Assembly: GCF_001721685.1 (NCBI RefSeq)
Contig: NZ_CP012502.1
Location: 3,100,001-3,164,000 of the forward strand
DNA length: 64,000 nucleotides
Origin: Salisediminibacterium beveridgei
GTDB lineage: Bacteria; Bacillota; Bacilli; Bacillales; Salisediminibacteriaceae
Reading direction: 5' to 3'
The notes below the pieces were generated by a model. The model did no database searches and was not told where the DNA came from. It saw only the letters and a list, made by a program, of their open reading frames with translations. Positions 48,267 through 60,454 of this stretch are shown here, one piece after another (position 1 is the first letter of the stretch; each line of letters begins with the position of its first letter). A program made the position numbers and the translations under genes.

Positions 48267-49823
48267 ATGGCACTCGACACATCGATTAAGCAACAGCTCA
48301 ACCAATACCTTGAACTCATCGAGCGTGATCTGACACTGAAACTGGATGCCGGATCAGACGAGGCTTCAAGAAAACTGTCAGACTTCGTCCATGAAGTGGC
48401 CGGGATGACCCCCCGCATTCACGTGGAGACAGCTTCTCTGTCACGGACACCAAGCTTTTCTGTGAACCGTCGTGGAGAAGATTCCGGAGTGGCTTTTGCC
48501 GGCATCCCGCTGGGACATGAATTCACTTCCTTCGTCCTTGCTGTATTGCAAGTCAGTGGACGGGCACCCAAGGTCGACGAGGATACCCTGACGCAAATGA
48601 AGCATCTCGAAGGTACCTTCTCGTTTGAAACGTACGTCAGCTTAAGCTGTCAGAACTGTCCCGAAGTGGTTCAGGCACTGAATATGCTGAGTGCTGTAAA
48701 TCCGGGTGTATCCAATACCATGATCGACGGCGCGGTATTCAAACAGGAAGTGGAAGACCGTGATGTCATGGCTGTCCCTGCTGTTTATTTGAACGGTGAA
48801 TTTTTCGGTGGCGGACGGATGACGATCGAAGACATTTTCTCGAAACTCGGACAGGGAACAGATGCCAAAGCCCTCAATGAAAAAGATCCGTTTGACGTAC
48901 TCGTTGTGGGCGGTGGCCCTGCCGGAGCCAGTGCTGCCATCTACGCAGCCCGAAAAGGAATCCGCACCGGGATTGTTGCAGAACGCTTCGGCGGCCAGGT
49001 TCAGGACACATTAAGCATTGAGAACTTCATCAGCACCAAAAAGACAGAAGGACCAAAGCTCGTTGCAAGCCTTGAAGAACATGTACGGGACTATGAAGTC
49101 GATATTATGAAAAGCCAAAAGGTTCAATCCCTTGAAAAAAAGGATCGCTTTGAACTCACCTTGGAAAATGGCGCAACATTAACCAGTAAAAGTGTTATTC
49201 TCGCTACCGGTGCGCGCTGGCGGAATGTCGGCGTTCCTGGTGAAGAGGAATTCAGGAATAATGGCGTTGCTTATTGCCCGCACTGCGACGGTCCCCTGTT
49301 TGAAGGAAAGGACACGGCCGTTATTGGCGGCGGGAATTCCGGTGTGGAAGCGGCCATTGACCTGGCAGGGATCGTGAATCATGTCTACCTGCTTGAATTC
49401 TTGCCTGAACTCAAGGCGGATGAAGTACTCCAGAAGAAACTGCACAGCCTGGACAATGTCACTGTCATTACAAATGCAAAAACAACCGAAATCACCGGTG
49501 ATAACAAAGTAAACGGTTTATCGTATCAGGACCGGGTAACGGATGAGGAGAAGCATATTCCTCTTGAAGGCGTGTTCGTTCAGATCGGACTGGTTCCGAA
49601 CACCGACTGGCTGGATGATTCGGTCGAAAAAACCCGCATGGGTGAAATCGTCGTCAATCAGCATGGCCAGTCCAGTATGCCTGGCTTGTTCGCAGCCGGA
49701 GACTGCACCAATTCCCCATATAAACAGATCATCATTTCCATGGGGAGCGGTGCCACGGCCTCATTGGGCGCTTTCGATTACCTGATTCGTGCACAGGAAC
49801 CCGCTCTGACCGTTTCATCATGA
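48267..49823 (+). CDS. ahpF: Alkyl hydroperoxide reductase flavoprotein AhpF
   Basis: 518 residues, the usual AhpF length. An N-terminal double thioredoxin-like domain (1-195) with the redox pair CQNCPE (near 129-132) hands electrons to AhpC. The FAD domain has the [17 protein letters not shown] motif (near 213), the NADH domain has [15 protein letters not shown] (near 353), the second redox pair is CPHCDG (near 337-340) and the FAD-binding [10 protein letters not shown] is near 478. It follows ahpC after 20 bases with GGAGG before the ATG. A terminator follows. Confidence 0.95.
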   Translation: MALDTSIKQQLNQYLELIERDLTLKLDAGSDEASRKLSDFVHEVAGMTPRIHVETASLSRTPSFSVNRRGEDSGVAFAGIPLGHEFTSFVLAVLQVSGRAPKVDEDTLTQMKHLEGTFSFETYVSLSCQNCPEVVQALNMLSAVNPGVSNTMIDGAVFKQEVEDRDVMAVPAVYLNGEFFGGGRMTIEDIFSKLGQGTDAKALNEKDPFDVLVVGGGPAGASAAIYAARKGIRTGIVAERFGGQVQDTLSIENFISTKKTEGPKLVASLEEHVRDYEVDIMKSQKVQSLEKKDRFELTLENGATLTSKSVILATGARWRNVGVPGEEEFRNNGVAYCPHCDGPLFEGKDTAVIGGGNSGVEAAIDLAGIVNHVYLLEFLPELKADEVLQKKLHSLDNVTVITNAKTTEITGDNKVNGLSYQDRVTDEEKHIPLEGVFVQIGLVPNTDWLDDSVEKTRMGEIVVNQHGQSSMPGLFAAGDCTNSPYKQIIISMGSGATASLGAFDYLIRAQEPALTVSS

Positions 49824-49841
49824 GCTGACTGATACAATAAA

Positions 49842-49878
49842 CAGGACTGCACCTCATTTGAGGCTGCAGTCCTGTTTT
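49842..49878 (+). terminator. Terminator after ahpF
   Basis: CAGGACTGCACCTC pairs with GAGGCTGCAGTCCTG, with one bulged base, and is followed by TTTT. Confidence 0.85.
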
Positions 49879-49940
49879 CACTGTATTCATGTTATACTGA
49901 TGACAGATATTTTACATACGTTCGAAAGGGTGAAACCTTC

Positions 49941-50036
49941 ATGGGTAAAGAAGCCATCAAACTGTTGCTGATTTTCTTCGGTGTATTTTTCGTGACCTTA
50001 TTTCTCTTCGCTGTTTTACCAAGCTTGCTGCTATGA
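49941..50036 (+). CDS. 31-residue membrane microprotein
   Basis: A short open frame with a good AAAGGG site nine bases before the ATG. The peptide starts MGKEAIKLLLIFFGVFF and continues as one hydrophobic helix to the stop, so it would be a single-span membrane peptide with a short positive start. It lies between the ahpF terminator and the convergent hydrolase gene, only three bases from the latter's stop. A TTATACT element about 45 bases upstream could be its -10. No family is recognised. The ribosome site and the clean helix argue that it is real. Confidence 0.5.
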   Translation: MGKEAIKLLLIFFGVFFVTLFLFAVLPSLLL

Positions 50037-50039
50037 TGT

Positions 50040-50771
50040 TTACCGCAGGGTCGTCAGCCATTCTATTGTTATGTCAACGATCTCCACGACTGCATCCTCA
50101 TGCGTCACGCCCGCTTCCCCGTCACCTCGTTGAGGTCCATAATCACCAAATGATGCATGGTTGCCTGCTATGATTTCCTCTTCCAAAGCTCCGGCAGACA
50201 AATACCCGAGTCCTTCCCGGTAACTGTCCTGACTCATGACTTCATCATTTTGTGCCGTAATCAATAAAACCGATAAATCTGTTTCATCCAGCCGTCCGCC
50301 TTCATCCGGGTATGCCCCGTGAAAGAACACCCCTGCCAAGCGCTCAGCATGCTCTTGTGCGAAACGGCTTGCCATCGCACCACCGAGAGAGTGCCCACCG
50401 ATGACAACCGGAGCTTCTCCAACTGATTCCAGGACCCCTTCAGCTCTTGATGAGCCGAGCACAGCCAAATTTAAGGGCATGGGTATAATCCAGACATCCA
50501 CACCCGCTTCTGCCATTGCTTCACCGAAATAGCTGTAAGCTTCTTCCTCAACCAAACCCCCTGGATAATAGATCAAGTGTGCCAATGGTTCTTCATCAGG
50601 TATAAAACGGATCGCATCATGGACAGACGCCTCCATCACAGCACTTTCTTCCAGCGCAGCTTTAGCGGCATCTCCTGCAGGATAAGGCCGTAAGATGAAC
50701 CAGACGATTGCGATCACCGCAAGAATAATTCCCAGCAGTATTTTCCACTTATTCTCCCAAATTACTGCCAT
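50040..50771 (-). CDS. Alpha/beta hydrolase with an N-terminal membrane anchor
   Basis: 243 residues. A membrane helix (about 9-27) is followed by an alpha/beta-hydrolase domain. The nucleophile elbow is GGHSLGGAMA (serine near 127), the acidic residue probably in LLITAQNDEVMS (near 172), and the histidine in AGNHASFGDYG (near 200). The family (Abhydrolase_5, dienelactone-hydrolase-like) includes esterases and lipases; the substrate is unknown. The active domain would sit outside the cell. It is convergent with the microprotein gene. Confidence 0.85.
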   Translation of the reverse strand: MAVIWENKWKILLGIILAVIAIVWFILRPYPAGDAAKAALEESAVMEASVHDAIRFIPDEEPLAHLIYYPGGLVEEEAYSYFGEAMAEAGVDVWIIPMPLNLAVLGSSRAEGVLESVGEAPVVIGGHSLGGAMASRFAQEHAERLAGVFFHGAYPDEGGRLDETDLSVLLITAQNDEVMSQDSYREGLGYLSAGALEEEIIAGNHASFGDYGPQRGDGEAGVTHEDAVVEIVDITIEWLTTLR

Positions 50772-53385
<2,614 letters not shown>

Positions 53386-53400
53386 GAACCATGAACACTA

Positions 53401-53431
53401 AAAGGCTGCCCGGACTTCCGGGCAGCCTTTT
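53401..53431. terminator. Terminator after katG
   Basis: AAAGGCTGCCCGG pairs exactly with CCGGGCAGCCTTT around a 4-base loop. It lies between two convergent genes and can serve both. Confidence 0.9.
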
Positions 53432-53445
53432 GTATTGATTCGTCT

Positions 53446-54144
53446 CTATTGAATAAACAGTGCATAGATCAGATAACCGGTCAGGAGCACCAGAATCAAG
53501 ATACCGATACCCTTTGCCCCGAGAGCATTAACGAGATCCACCAGTCCACCGGATCCTGCTCTGTCAGCTCCATCCCTGAGTCCGCCACCTGGGTTATCCT
53601 GAAGTTCCTTTTGTCGTTGCCGTTCCTGGCGGTCATGATTCGATTGCTGTTTTGTCATCGCTGCATCATCTCCTAAGTGCCCTGCCTTCACTTCTCTTTT
53701 CGTTCTTGCTCTCTCAGGGGGCAGGGTATTCATTTGCCTTGCCAGTTCCTCTTGCATCTTCTTCTGTCTGATTGCTTTTGATTGTTCTTTATCACTCTCA
53801 TGTCCCGATTCTTGATCTTTTTGATTTTGCTTTCCCTCGTCACAGGTCACTGTAAGGCCAGATCTCAAAAATGCTGTTTGCTCCCTCATAAAATCGGGGT
53901 CTCCATCAACCTCTGCCAACACCTGTTTCAGATCGTCCAGCCAACTGGAAAACATTTCTGCATTTGAACTTGTCTTCGCAATATCTTCCACATCAGAAAC
54001 ATCCGTTCGATTCATTTCTTCTTGAATCAGTTCCCAGAGGATCAGCCACACTTCTGCAGCTTCGCGCTTCTTCCCCTGCTTATAAAGGGTATAGCCATCC
54101 TTCATCAGTTCGTTGACTGTCTCCTGATTCAGACCTCCGGCCAT
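53446..54144 (-). CDS. C-terminally membrane-anchored protein of unknown function
   Basis: 232 residues from the ATG at 54144, which follows an AAGGGGGG site; the longer open frame to 54294 has no site and an unlikely sequence. A helical N-terminal domain (about 1-105; TVNELMKDGYTLYKQGKKREAAEVWL looks like a TPR-like repeat pair) is followed by a polar, Q/K/E-rich low-complexity linker (110-195) and one membrane helix at the C-terminus (about 210-229). It would be a tail-anchored cytoplasmic protein. I do not recognise the family. It is convergent with katG. Confidence 0.7.
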   Translation of the reverse strand: MAGGLNQETVNELMKDGYTLYKQGKKREAAEVWLILWELIQEEMNRTDVSDVEDIAKTSSNAEMFSSWLDDLKQVLAEVDGDPDFMREQTAFLRSGLTVTCDEGKQNQKDQESGHESDKEQSKAIRQKKMQEELARQMNTLPPERARTKREVKAGHLGDDAAMTKQQSNHDRQERQRQKELQDNPGGGLRDGADRAGSGGLVDLVNALGAKGIGILILVLLTGYLIYALFIQ

Positions 54145-54379
54145 AAGCACGCCCCCCTTATATATATGTAGATAGCTTGAATCATCATGATAACATTGCA
54201 ATCCATATTTTTCAAAATTCGTACATATCTGAACATCTGTGTCTGTAAACCAAACAGATCCACTCCCCCTTTCCAGACACCGATTTTTCGACAAAATTCG
54301 CTTTTGTCCGTAGCAGTTATGTCAGGAATGTCAACAATGCCTTTGACGAATTCGCACTAAGATTGCGTTGTATAAGGCT

Positions 54380-54393
54380 TGGGAGCGCTCTAT
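54380..54393. promoter_or_regulatory. cre-like site upstream of mtlA
   Basis: TGGGAGCGCTCTAT has the perfect core AGCGCT and matches about 10 of 14 positions of TGWAARCGYTWNCW. It is 49-62 bases upstream of the mtlA start codon, where CcpA repression of a mannitol operon would be expected. The MtlR-binding site was not identified. Nothing else is seen in 54145-54441. Confidence 0.45.
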
Positions 54394-54441
54394 TATGAGA
54401 AGTAAGAACAAAACATACTATTCACAAGGAGGAACACACAC

Positions 54442-55863
54442 ATGGCGCAAGAAAAAAGTAGTTTGAGAGTCAAAGTACAGCGTTTTGGAAATTTTTTAAG
54501 CAGCATGATTATGCCGAACATCGGTGCATTCATTGCATGGGGACTGATTACTGCACTCTTTATTCCAGATGGCTGGTGGCCGAACGAAAGCTTTGCTGAA
54601 CTTGTCGGACCAATGATCACGTATATGTTACCACTCTTAATCGGTTATACTGGAGGTAAACTGGTCCACGATACCCGAGGTGGGGTCGTCGGTGCCGTCG
54701 CCACGATGGGTGTCATCGTCGGCGCTGAAGTGCCAATGTTTATCGGAGCCATGATTATGGGGCCATTGGGCGGTTTTGTCATCAAGAAGATGGACCAATC
54801 CGTCGAAGGTAAAATCAAGCCCGGTTTTGAAATGCTCGTCAACAACTTCTCCGCCGGAATCTTCGGTGGTGCACTGGCCCTCTTCGGTCTGATGGGAATC
54901 GGTCCGATCGTAACCATATTCAGTCAGGCAATGGGTGCAGGAGTCGAGGCCGTTGTTGATGCAGGCCTTCTGCCACTTGCAAGTATTCTGATTGAACCCG
55001 CAAAAATTCTTTTCTTGAACAACGCAATCAACCACGGGGTATTGACACCTCTGGGACTCGAACAGGCATCAGAAGCAGGACGATCCATTCTGTTCCTGCT
55101 CGAAACCAACCCGGGACCGGGACTTGGCGTCCTGTTAGCCTTCATGTTCTTTGGAAAGGGCATGGCGAAACGTTCAGCACCAGGCGCTGTCATCATTCAT
55201 TTCTTCGGGGGGATTCATGAGATTTACTTCCCGTATGTACTCATGAAGCCACAACTCCTCGCAGCCGTGATTCTCGGTGGTATGGGCGGTATTTTCACCT
55301 TTAATCTTCTCGGCGCAGGTTTGCCGGCGAGTCCGGCACCAGGAAGCATCATTGCTTATATGCTGTTAACGCAGCAAGGCTATTACATTCCTGTACTCAG
55401 CGGTGTTGTCGTTGCAACAGCCATATCCTTTACAGTCGCTGCACTGATTCTTAAGACCAGTAAAGACATTGATGAAGACTTGACTGAAGCAACTTCAAAA
55501 ATGGAAGACATGAAAGGTAAGAAAAGTTCCGTATCTGCTAGTCTTTCCGGAGAAAAAACAAAAGCAAGCGAATTCAATTTTGCCAACGTCGAAAAAATCG
55601 TCTTTGCCTGCGACGCAGGAATGGGATCGAGTGCGATGGGCGCTTCCATCATGCGTGACAAAGTGAAAAAAGCCGGGTTGGAAGTGGAAGTGAAGAACTT
55701 CTCCATCAGCAACATCCCGGAAGACACAGACGTCGTTATCACCCATAAAGATCTGACACCTAGTGCAAAAGATAAAATACCGGGCGCTTATCATGTTTCT
55801 GTTGAGAACTTCATGAACAGCCCTGAGTATGACAAGCTCGTCAATGACCTGAAAAAAGAATAG
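54442..55863 (+). CDS. mtlA: PTS mannitol-specific EIICB component
   Basis: 473 residues. The membrane EIIC part (about 15-340) carries mannitol and has the substrate-site signature GGIHEIYFPYV. After a linker, the EIIB domain (about 375-473) has the phospho-cysteine in IVFACDAGMGSSAMG (near 390). Mannitol is phosphorylated on entry to mannitol-1-phosphate. The separate EIIA (mtlF) lies two genes on, as in Bacillus and Geobacillus. AGGAGG precedes the ATG. It is the first gene of mtlA-mtlR-mtlF-mtlD. Confidence 0.95.
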   Translation: MAQEKSSLRVKVQRFGNFLSSMIMPNIGAFIAWGLITALFIPDGWWPNESFAELVGPMITYMLPLLIGYTGGKLVHDTRGGVVGAVATMGVIVGAEVPMFIGAMIMGPLGGFVIKKMDQSVEGKIKPGFEMLVNNFSAGIFGGALALFGLMGIGPIVTIFSQAMGAGVEAVVDAGLLPLASILIEPAKILFLNNAINHGVLTPLGLEQASEAGRSILFLLETNPGPGLGVLLAFMFFGKGMAKRSAPGAVIIHFFGGIHEIYFPYVLMKPQLLAAVILGGMGGIFTFNLLGAGLPASPAPGSIIAYMLLTQQGYYIPVLSGVVVATAISFTVAALILKTSKDIDEDLTEATSKMEDMKGKKSSVSASLSGEKTKASEFNFANVEKIVFACDAGMGSSAMGASIMRDKVKKAGLEVEVKNFSISNIPEDTDVVITHKDLTPSAKDKIPGAYHVSVENFMNSPEYDKLVNDLKKE

Positions 55864-55897
55864 GTCTAACCTACGCAACACACTGGAGTGATCAAGC

Positions 55898-58024
55898 ATG
55901 TACGTTTCAGCCAGAGACCGATTCATCCTTGAACAGCTCATTCAGCATCCTGAGGGCGTGACGATCCGCGAGATCGCTCACTCCCTGCAGGTCAGTGAAC
56001 GCACAATTCACAGAGATCTGGCGAGTTTCGATTCGCTGCTTCATCCTTACGAGCTGATTTTGGAAAAAATCACAAGCAAAGGCATTTTCTTAAAAGGTTC
56101 CACTGAACAACTGAATCAATTCAAAGAAGACCTGCAATCTGCCGGCCATTTTGATTTTCTGCCGGAACAGCGGCAGGTGATCATCATTTGTAAACTCCTT
56201 GAATCCATCGATGGCATGAAGCTCCAATCTCTTGCCACCGATTTAAACGTCACCGTCGCCACCATCAGCAGTGACCTTGAGAAAACAGCCACCTGGTTAC
56301 AATATTATGGACTCAGCCTTGAAAAACGCCGGGGATTCGGTATCCGACTCCTCGGCGATGAGTCTTCCAAACGAAAAGCCATCAGCGGCCTGTTAGCGGA
56401 AAACTTCAACGAAACTGAAATACTCCAGTATGTCCGCCGGCAGTTGCCCGAACCGGACACGACCATCAGCGAATCCATTTCCGGACAGCTTTTGGGCTTC
56501 ATCGACCCAGACAAATTGAAACAGGTGGAACAGGCCGTACTGACGACGATCCGTTCCATTGACTATCCGCTCGCTGATTCAGCGTATATCGCCCTTGTTG
56601 TTCACTTGACACTGGCCATCGAACGGATATCAAAAGGTGAGAACATCTCCATGAATCAGAAACTGTCAAACCACCTCGCACAGAAAAAAGAATTCACCTT
56701 GGCAAAAACGTTGGCAAATCAGTTGGAAACGTCCTTTTCTATCACGATTCCTGAAGCCGAAGTCGGGTATATCACGATGCACTTACGTGGCGCAAAACTC
56801 CGTCAGGATAATCAGAGCCTGTTTTCTGAAGACCATTTCGACACTGCCTTTGTTGCCAGACAGCTGATTGAGGAAGTAGGCAAGCGGACAGGAACGGACC
56901 TGTCCGGCGACACTTCCCTGTATCAGGGACTCGCCGCCCATCTCGATCCCGCTTTATACCGGGTAAAACAGGGGATGAAGATTCATAATCCCCTATTGGA
57001 AAAAATCAAAAGTAATTATGAGTCTCTGTTCACATTGATCAAGGAATCCTTCAGCGAAGTGACAGACCTGGAGATCCCTGATGCGGAAATCGGCTTTCTC
57101 GTTTTGCATTTCGGCTCTTCTATGGAACGCGAAGTAAACCGGCGAAATCATGAAGCCATTGTCATCTGTTCCAGTGGGATCGGTTCATCGAAAATGATCG
57201 CAACGAGACTTCGAAATGAATTTCCCAACATCAAAACCGTAACGAACCGTTCGCTGTTTGATTTGAACGAAATCCCCGCGACAGAACTTGATCTCGTGAT
57301 TTCCACCATTCCTCTCATTGGGCACGACATCGATTATGTACAGGTTAATCCGTTTTTAACGGCCGAGGATATTCGTAAAATTGAAGATTATATCGAGCGA
57401 CAGGAACACCGTCAGGGGGTAGATGACGATAAAGAACGCCTCGCTCAGGAAACAGCGTTACCTGACAAGCCTCCAGAACGGGTGATGGATCAGCTGGCTG
57501 CCATGGACCGCGCTCTGAGAACAACACTGCACATCCTGAGACAATTCAGCATGTACAGGCAAACCACAGGAAACACCATTCCTGAAGCGCTCCATGAACT
57601 GGCTCTGTATCTGTATGATGAAGATCTCATCGAGAATCCTGCGGCCGTCACCGAAAAACTCGAACAGCGGGCAGCCCTTTCCGGCGTCGGGATCCCCGGA
57701 ACAAAAACAGCTTTGTATCACGCAAGATCCCAGGAGGTCAATCAGCCGTTGTTTCTGGTCCTGGATTTGAACCACTCCCATGAATTAAAGGGCATGCACG
57801 ATGAAATCATGCCTGTAAACCGGCTCTTGATTATGCTGGCTCCCGAGACCCTGTCCCAGCAGTCTGCGGATATTCTCAGTCATATCAGTGCACTGATCAT
57901 TGCCAATCAATCAAGTCTGGAACTATTCTCGAACGGTTCAGAACAGGCCATTCATCAGCATCTCAGTGATGAACTGCTTCACTATTATCACGATCATTAT
58001 TCAAAAGGAGAGACAAAACCATGA
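55898..58024 (+). CDS. mtlR: Mannitol operon activator MtlR (PRD-containing, BglG type)
   Basis: 708 residues. Two N-terminal helix-turn-helix domains (about 1-60, RDRFILEQLI..; and 85-170) are followed by PRD1 (about 190-290), PRD2 (300-405), an EIIB(Gat)-like domain with its cysteine in AIVICSSGIGSS (near 422) and an EIIA-like domain (about 530-705) with a histidine near 607 (ALYHARS). In B. subtilis the PRD2 histidine (here AAHLDPALYR near 347) activates and the EIIB cysteine inhibits; both positions are kept, so it should respond to PTS phosphorylation. Its start is 34 bases after mtlA and it overlaps mtlF by four bases. Confidence 0.93.
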   Translation: MYVSARDRFILEQLIQHPEGVTIREIAHSLQVSERTIHRDLASFDSLLHPYELILEKITSKGIFLKGSTEQLNQFKEDLQSAGHFDFLPEQRQVIIICKLLESIDGMKLQSLATDLNVTVATISSDLEKTATWLQYYGLSLEKRRGFGIRLLGDESSKRKAISGLLAENFNETEILQYVRRQLPEPDTTISESISGQLLGFIDPDKLKQVEQAVLTTIRSIDYPLADSAYIALVVHLTLAIERISKGENISMNQKLSNHLAQKKEFTLAKTLANQLETSFSITIPEAEVGYITMHLRGAKLRQDNQSLFSEDHFDTAFVARQLIEEVGKRTGTDLSGDTSLYQGLAAHLDPALYRVKQGMKIHNPLLEKIKSNYESLFTLIKESFSEVTDLEIPDAEIGFLVLHFGSSMEREVNRRNHEAIVICSSGIGSSKMIATRLRNEFPNIKTVTNRSLFDLNEIPATELDLVISTIPLIGHDIDYVQVNPFLTAEDIRKIEDYIERQEHRQGVDDDKERLAQETALPDKPPERVMDQLAAMDRALRTTLHILRQFSMYRQTTGNTIPEALHELALYLYDEDLIENPAAVTEKLEQRAALSGVGIPGTKTALYHARSQEVNQPLFLVLDLNHSHELKGMHDEIMPVNRLLIMLAPETLSQQSADILSHISALIIANQSSLELFSNGSEQAIHQHLSDELLHYYHDHYSKGETKP

Positions 58025-58461
58025 CGACTCAAGTCATTACCCCGGAAAACATTCGACTGAAAGCAAATGTCGCGGACAAGGAAGCCGCCATCCGCATCGC
58101 AGGTGAGATTCTCGTCAATCAAGGCTATGTCCTGCCGGATTACGTGGGAAAAATGTTTGAACGTGAAGAACTCACTTCCACCTTTATGGGGAATTACATT
58201 GCCATTCCCCACGGCACGGAAGATGCCAAAGAAAAAGTGCTCGCCTCCGGGATTTCCATTCTCCAGCTGTCAGAGCCGTTGGATTACGGCAACGGAAACA
58301 TCGTCAAAGTCGTGTTTGGGATCGCCGGTAAAAACAATGAACACTTGGACATTCTATCGAAAATTGCGATTGTCTGTTCCGACGAAGCCAACATCGACAG
58401 AATCGTTCACGCCGAAACCGAACAGGATCTGATGGCGATATTTGAAGAGGTGAATGACTGA
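58021..58461 (+). CDS. mtlF: PTS mannitol-specific EIIA component
   Basis: 146 residues. It receives phosphate from HPr on the histidine of NYIAIPHGTEDAK (near 64) and passes it to the EIIB of MtlA. The EIIA(Mtl/Fru) fold is typical, with SGISILQLSEPLDYG and KIAIVCSDEANI. It overlaps the mtlR stop by four bases (ATGA) and the next gene by one base (TGATG), so the mtl genes are translated as a unit. Confidence 0.95.
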   Translation: MTTQVITPENIRLKANVADKEAAIRIAGEILVNQGYVLPDYVGKMFEREELTSTFMGNYIAIPHGTEDAKEKVLASGISILQLSEPLDYGNGNIVKVVFGIAGKNNEHLDILSKIAIVCSDEANIDRIVHAETEQDLMAIFEEVND

Positions 58462-59600
58462 TGAAACAGGCCCTTCACTTCGGCGCAGGAAATATCGGTC
58501 GCGGGTTTATCGGCAAAGTTCTCGCTGAATCCGGTTATCACGTCACGTTTGTGGATGTGAACCACGAACTGATTGAGGCGATTCAACGCGATGGAAGCTT
58601 CACGGTGTATTATGCCGAGCCCGAAAAACGTCACTTCACGATTCCAAACATCAGTGGCCTGGATTCCAACCTCCAGGATCAGGACGTAGTCGCTGCCATA
58701 GCAGATGCGGATCTCGTCACCACTGCCGTCGGTGCACATATCCTCCCTTATATTGCACCACTCATCTCCCGGGGGTTGTCCGCCCGTCTTACTCAACAAG
58801 CAGGACCTCTGAATGTGATTGCCTGCGAAAATGCCGTCGGCGGATCAGACCTCCTGAAAGCTGAAGTATACAAGGAGCTTTCAAAAGAGGAGCAGCAAAA
58901 AGCTGATGAAATTATTGGCTTTCCAAATGCCGCAGTAGATCGGATTGTCCCGAACCAGCACCAGGAAAACATCCTCGATGTCCTCGTCGAACCATTCTTC
59001 GAATGGGTTGTCGATGCTTCCACGTACAAGGGTGAACTCCCTGCTATTAATGATATTCATTTCGTGGAAAAACTTGAAGCGTATATTGAACGAAAACTCT
59101 TCACCGTCAATACCGGCCACGCTCTGGCAGCATATACCGGATATCAGGCCAGACTCGATACCGTGCAGGCAGCCATGAAAGATAAACAGGTGCTGCGCGA
59201 CATTCGTCAGGCACTTGCTGAATCCGGTGACCTCGTTTCTACTAAGCATGGCTTTGACCGGGAAGAGCATGATCAATACATCGAAAAAATACTTTCCCGA
59301 TTCCAAAATCAGTACATCATTGATGACATTACCCGGGTCGCCCGTCAGCCGATCAAAAAGCTTGGCACTAATGAACGCCTCATCAGTCCGATCCGGCAGC
59401 TCCTTGAACTCGACCGGCCTGCAGATGGCCTGATGAAAGGCGCTGCAGCAGCACTTCAGTATGATTATGAAGGGGATGAAGAAGCCAGAGAACTTCAAAA
59501 ACGCCTTCAGGAGCATGGTCCGGCGAAGACGCTCGCAGGCATTACCGGTCTCGACGAAGCCAGCCCGGTCATTCAAGGCATTGTAAAACAAATGAAGTAA
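58461..59600 (+). CDS. mtlD: Mannitol-1-phosphate 5-dehydrogenase
   Basis: 379 residues. It oxidises mannitol-1-phosphate to fructose-6-phosphate with NAD. The nucleotide-binding motif ALHFGAGNIGRGFIG is at the N-terminus, followed by FVDVN. The catalytic region of the long-chain mannitol dehydrogenases, with LFTVNTGHALAAYTGY (near 212), is present. It completes the mannitol operon; a terminator follows six bases later. Confidence 0.95.
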   Translation: MKQALHFGAGNIGRGFIGKVLAESGYHVTFVDVNHELIEAIQRDGSFTVYYAEPEKRHFTIPNISGLDSNLQDQDVVAAIADADLVTTAVGAHILPYIAPLISRGLSARLTQQAGPLNVIACENAVGGSDLLKAEVYKELSKEEQQKADEIIGFPNAAVDRIVPNQHQENILDVLVEPFFEWVVDASTYKGELPAINDIHFVEKLEAYIERKLFTVNTGHALAAYTGYQARLDTVQAAMKDKQVLRDIRQALAESGDLVSTKHGFDREEHDQYIEKILSRFQNQYIIDDITRVARQPIKKLGTNERLISPIRQLLELDRPADGLMKGAAAALQYDYEGDEEARELQKRLQEHGPAKTLAGITGLDEASPVIQGIVKQMK

Positions 59601-59605
59601 TGAGA

Positions 59606-59639
59606 GACCCCTTCCATCAACGTGGAAGGGGCCTTTCTT
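59606..59639 (+). terminator. Terminator after mtlD
   Basis: CCCCTTCCA pairs exactly with TGGAAGGGG around a short loop and is followed by CCTTTCTT. Confidence 0.75.
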
Positions 59640-59652
59640 AAGATTCGATTGT

Positions 59653-60159
59653 CTAAAAGGAACACCAGAACGCATAGGTCATCCCCGCAAGAAGCGCCGG
59701 ATCAATCTCTTCAGGAATATCTGATTCGACCTCTATGACATAGCGGCTGTTCAAGAGAAATCCTTTGGCTTCGGTTGTCCCGATCTTTTGCCCGTTCAGA
59801 TACAGATCTGCCTTTCGCTGCAAGCCTGCTTCAATACAGACGTCTGTCTGATTTTCCAGATTGGCATCGATCCGGTGCTTTGCGTTTAAACCCTTCGCAC
59901 TGGTCATTTTCGTCATCTGAACACCGTTTCGTTCGACCGCCCATTCTGAAGCTTCCTGCAAAGCGGCCTTGACCTGAGTAATGGAGAACTGATTCTTCTC
60001 CGCGGTAATGTCAATATTGACATCATGACGAAGATCCGTTGAAGCGCGCTGCTTGTGACTGCGAAACCAGCGTTTCATCGAACCTCTTTTCTCATCATTC
60101 ACATGAATTGCGAGCGTTTTTCCCGTCCCGAATAACGGACGGTCGAACGTGATATGCAT
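59653..60159 (-). CDS. Hypothetical protein (possibly Tubby-like fold)
   Basis: 168 residues, mostly beta-strand in pattern, with basic (GSMKRWFRSHKQRAS) and acidic patches. The opening ITFDRPLFGTGKTLAIHV and the ending DPALLAGMTYAFW recall Tubby C-terminal-like proteins of Bacillus, but I am not sure. No signal peptide or clear membrane helix. A GGAGGAT site precedes the ATG. It is convergent with mtlD. Confidence 0.6.
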   Translation of the reverse strand: MHITFDRPLFGTGKTLAIHVNDEKRGSMKRWFRSHKQRASTDLRHDVNIDITAEKNQFSITQVKAALQEASEWAVERNGVQMTKMTSAKGLNAKHRIDANLENQTDVCIEAGLQRKADLYLNGQKIGTTEAKGFLLNSRYVIEVESDIPEEIDPALLAGMTYAFWCSF

Positions 60160-60213
60160 TCGGATCCTCCTTACGCATTGCTCTCTCTGTCGAAAAGACT
60201 GACCTGGCTCTGA

Positions 60214-60366
60214 TCACTGGTCCTTTTTCGAAGTGACTCCCCAGGCCATTAAACCGAGACCAATCCCGATAAATATACCTTCCCTCACATTCCCTGTATA
60301 GAATCCTGTCAGCAAACCGACCAGCACGCCTGCAGGGATCAAATATTTTCTGAAACGAATAGACAT
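60214..60366 (-). CDS. Small membrane protein (50 residues)
   Basis: From the ATG at 60366, with AAAGGAG about 11 bases upstream; a longer frame to 60408 has no site. Two hydrophobic segments (about 8-23 and 28-42) with a short turn and a basic end (TSKKDQ) suggest a two-span membrane peptide. It resembles the many small YtxH- or XapX-like peptides in Bacillus only in general shape. No function is assigned. Confidence 0.6.
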   Translation of the reverse strand: MSIRFRKYLIPAGVLVGLLTGFYTGNVREGIFIGIGLGLMAWGVTSKKDQ

Positions 60367-60454
60367 AAGATCAGCACTCCTTTTTCCAGTTCGCAGAACC
60401 TTCCTCAATTAACAAAGCATCATTTCATTTTTTCTTTTGTTCCTATTTCACTTT

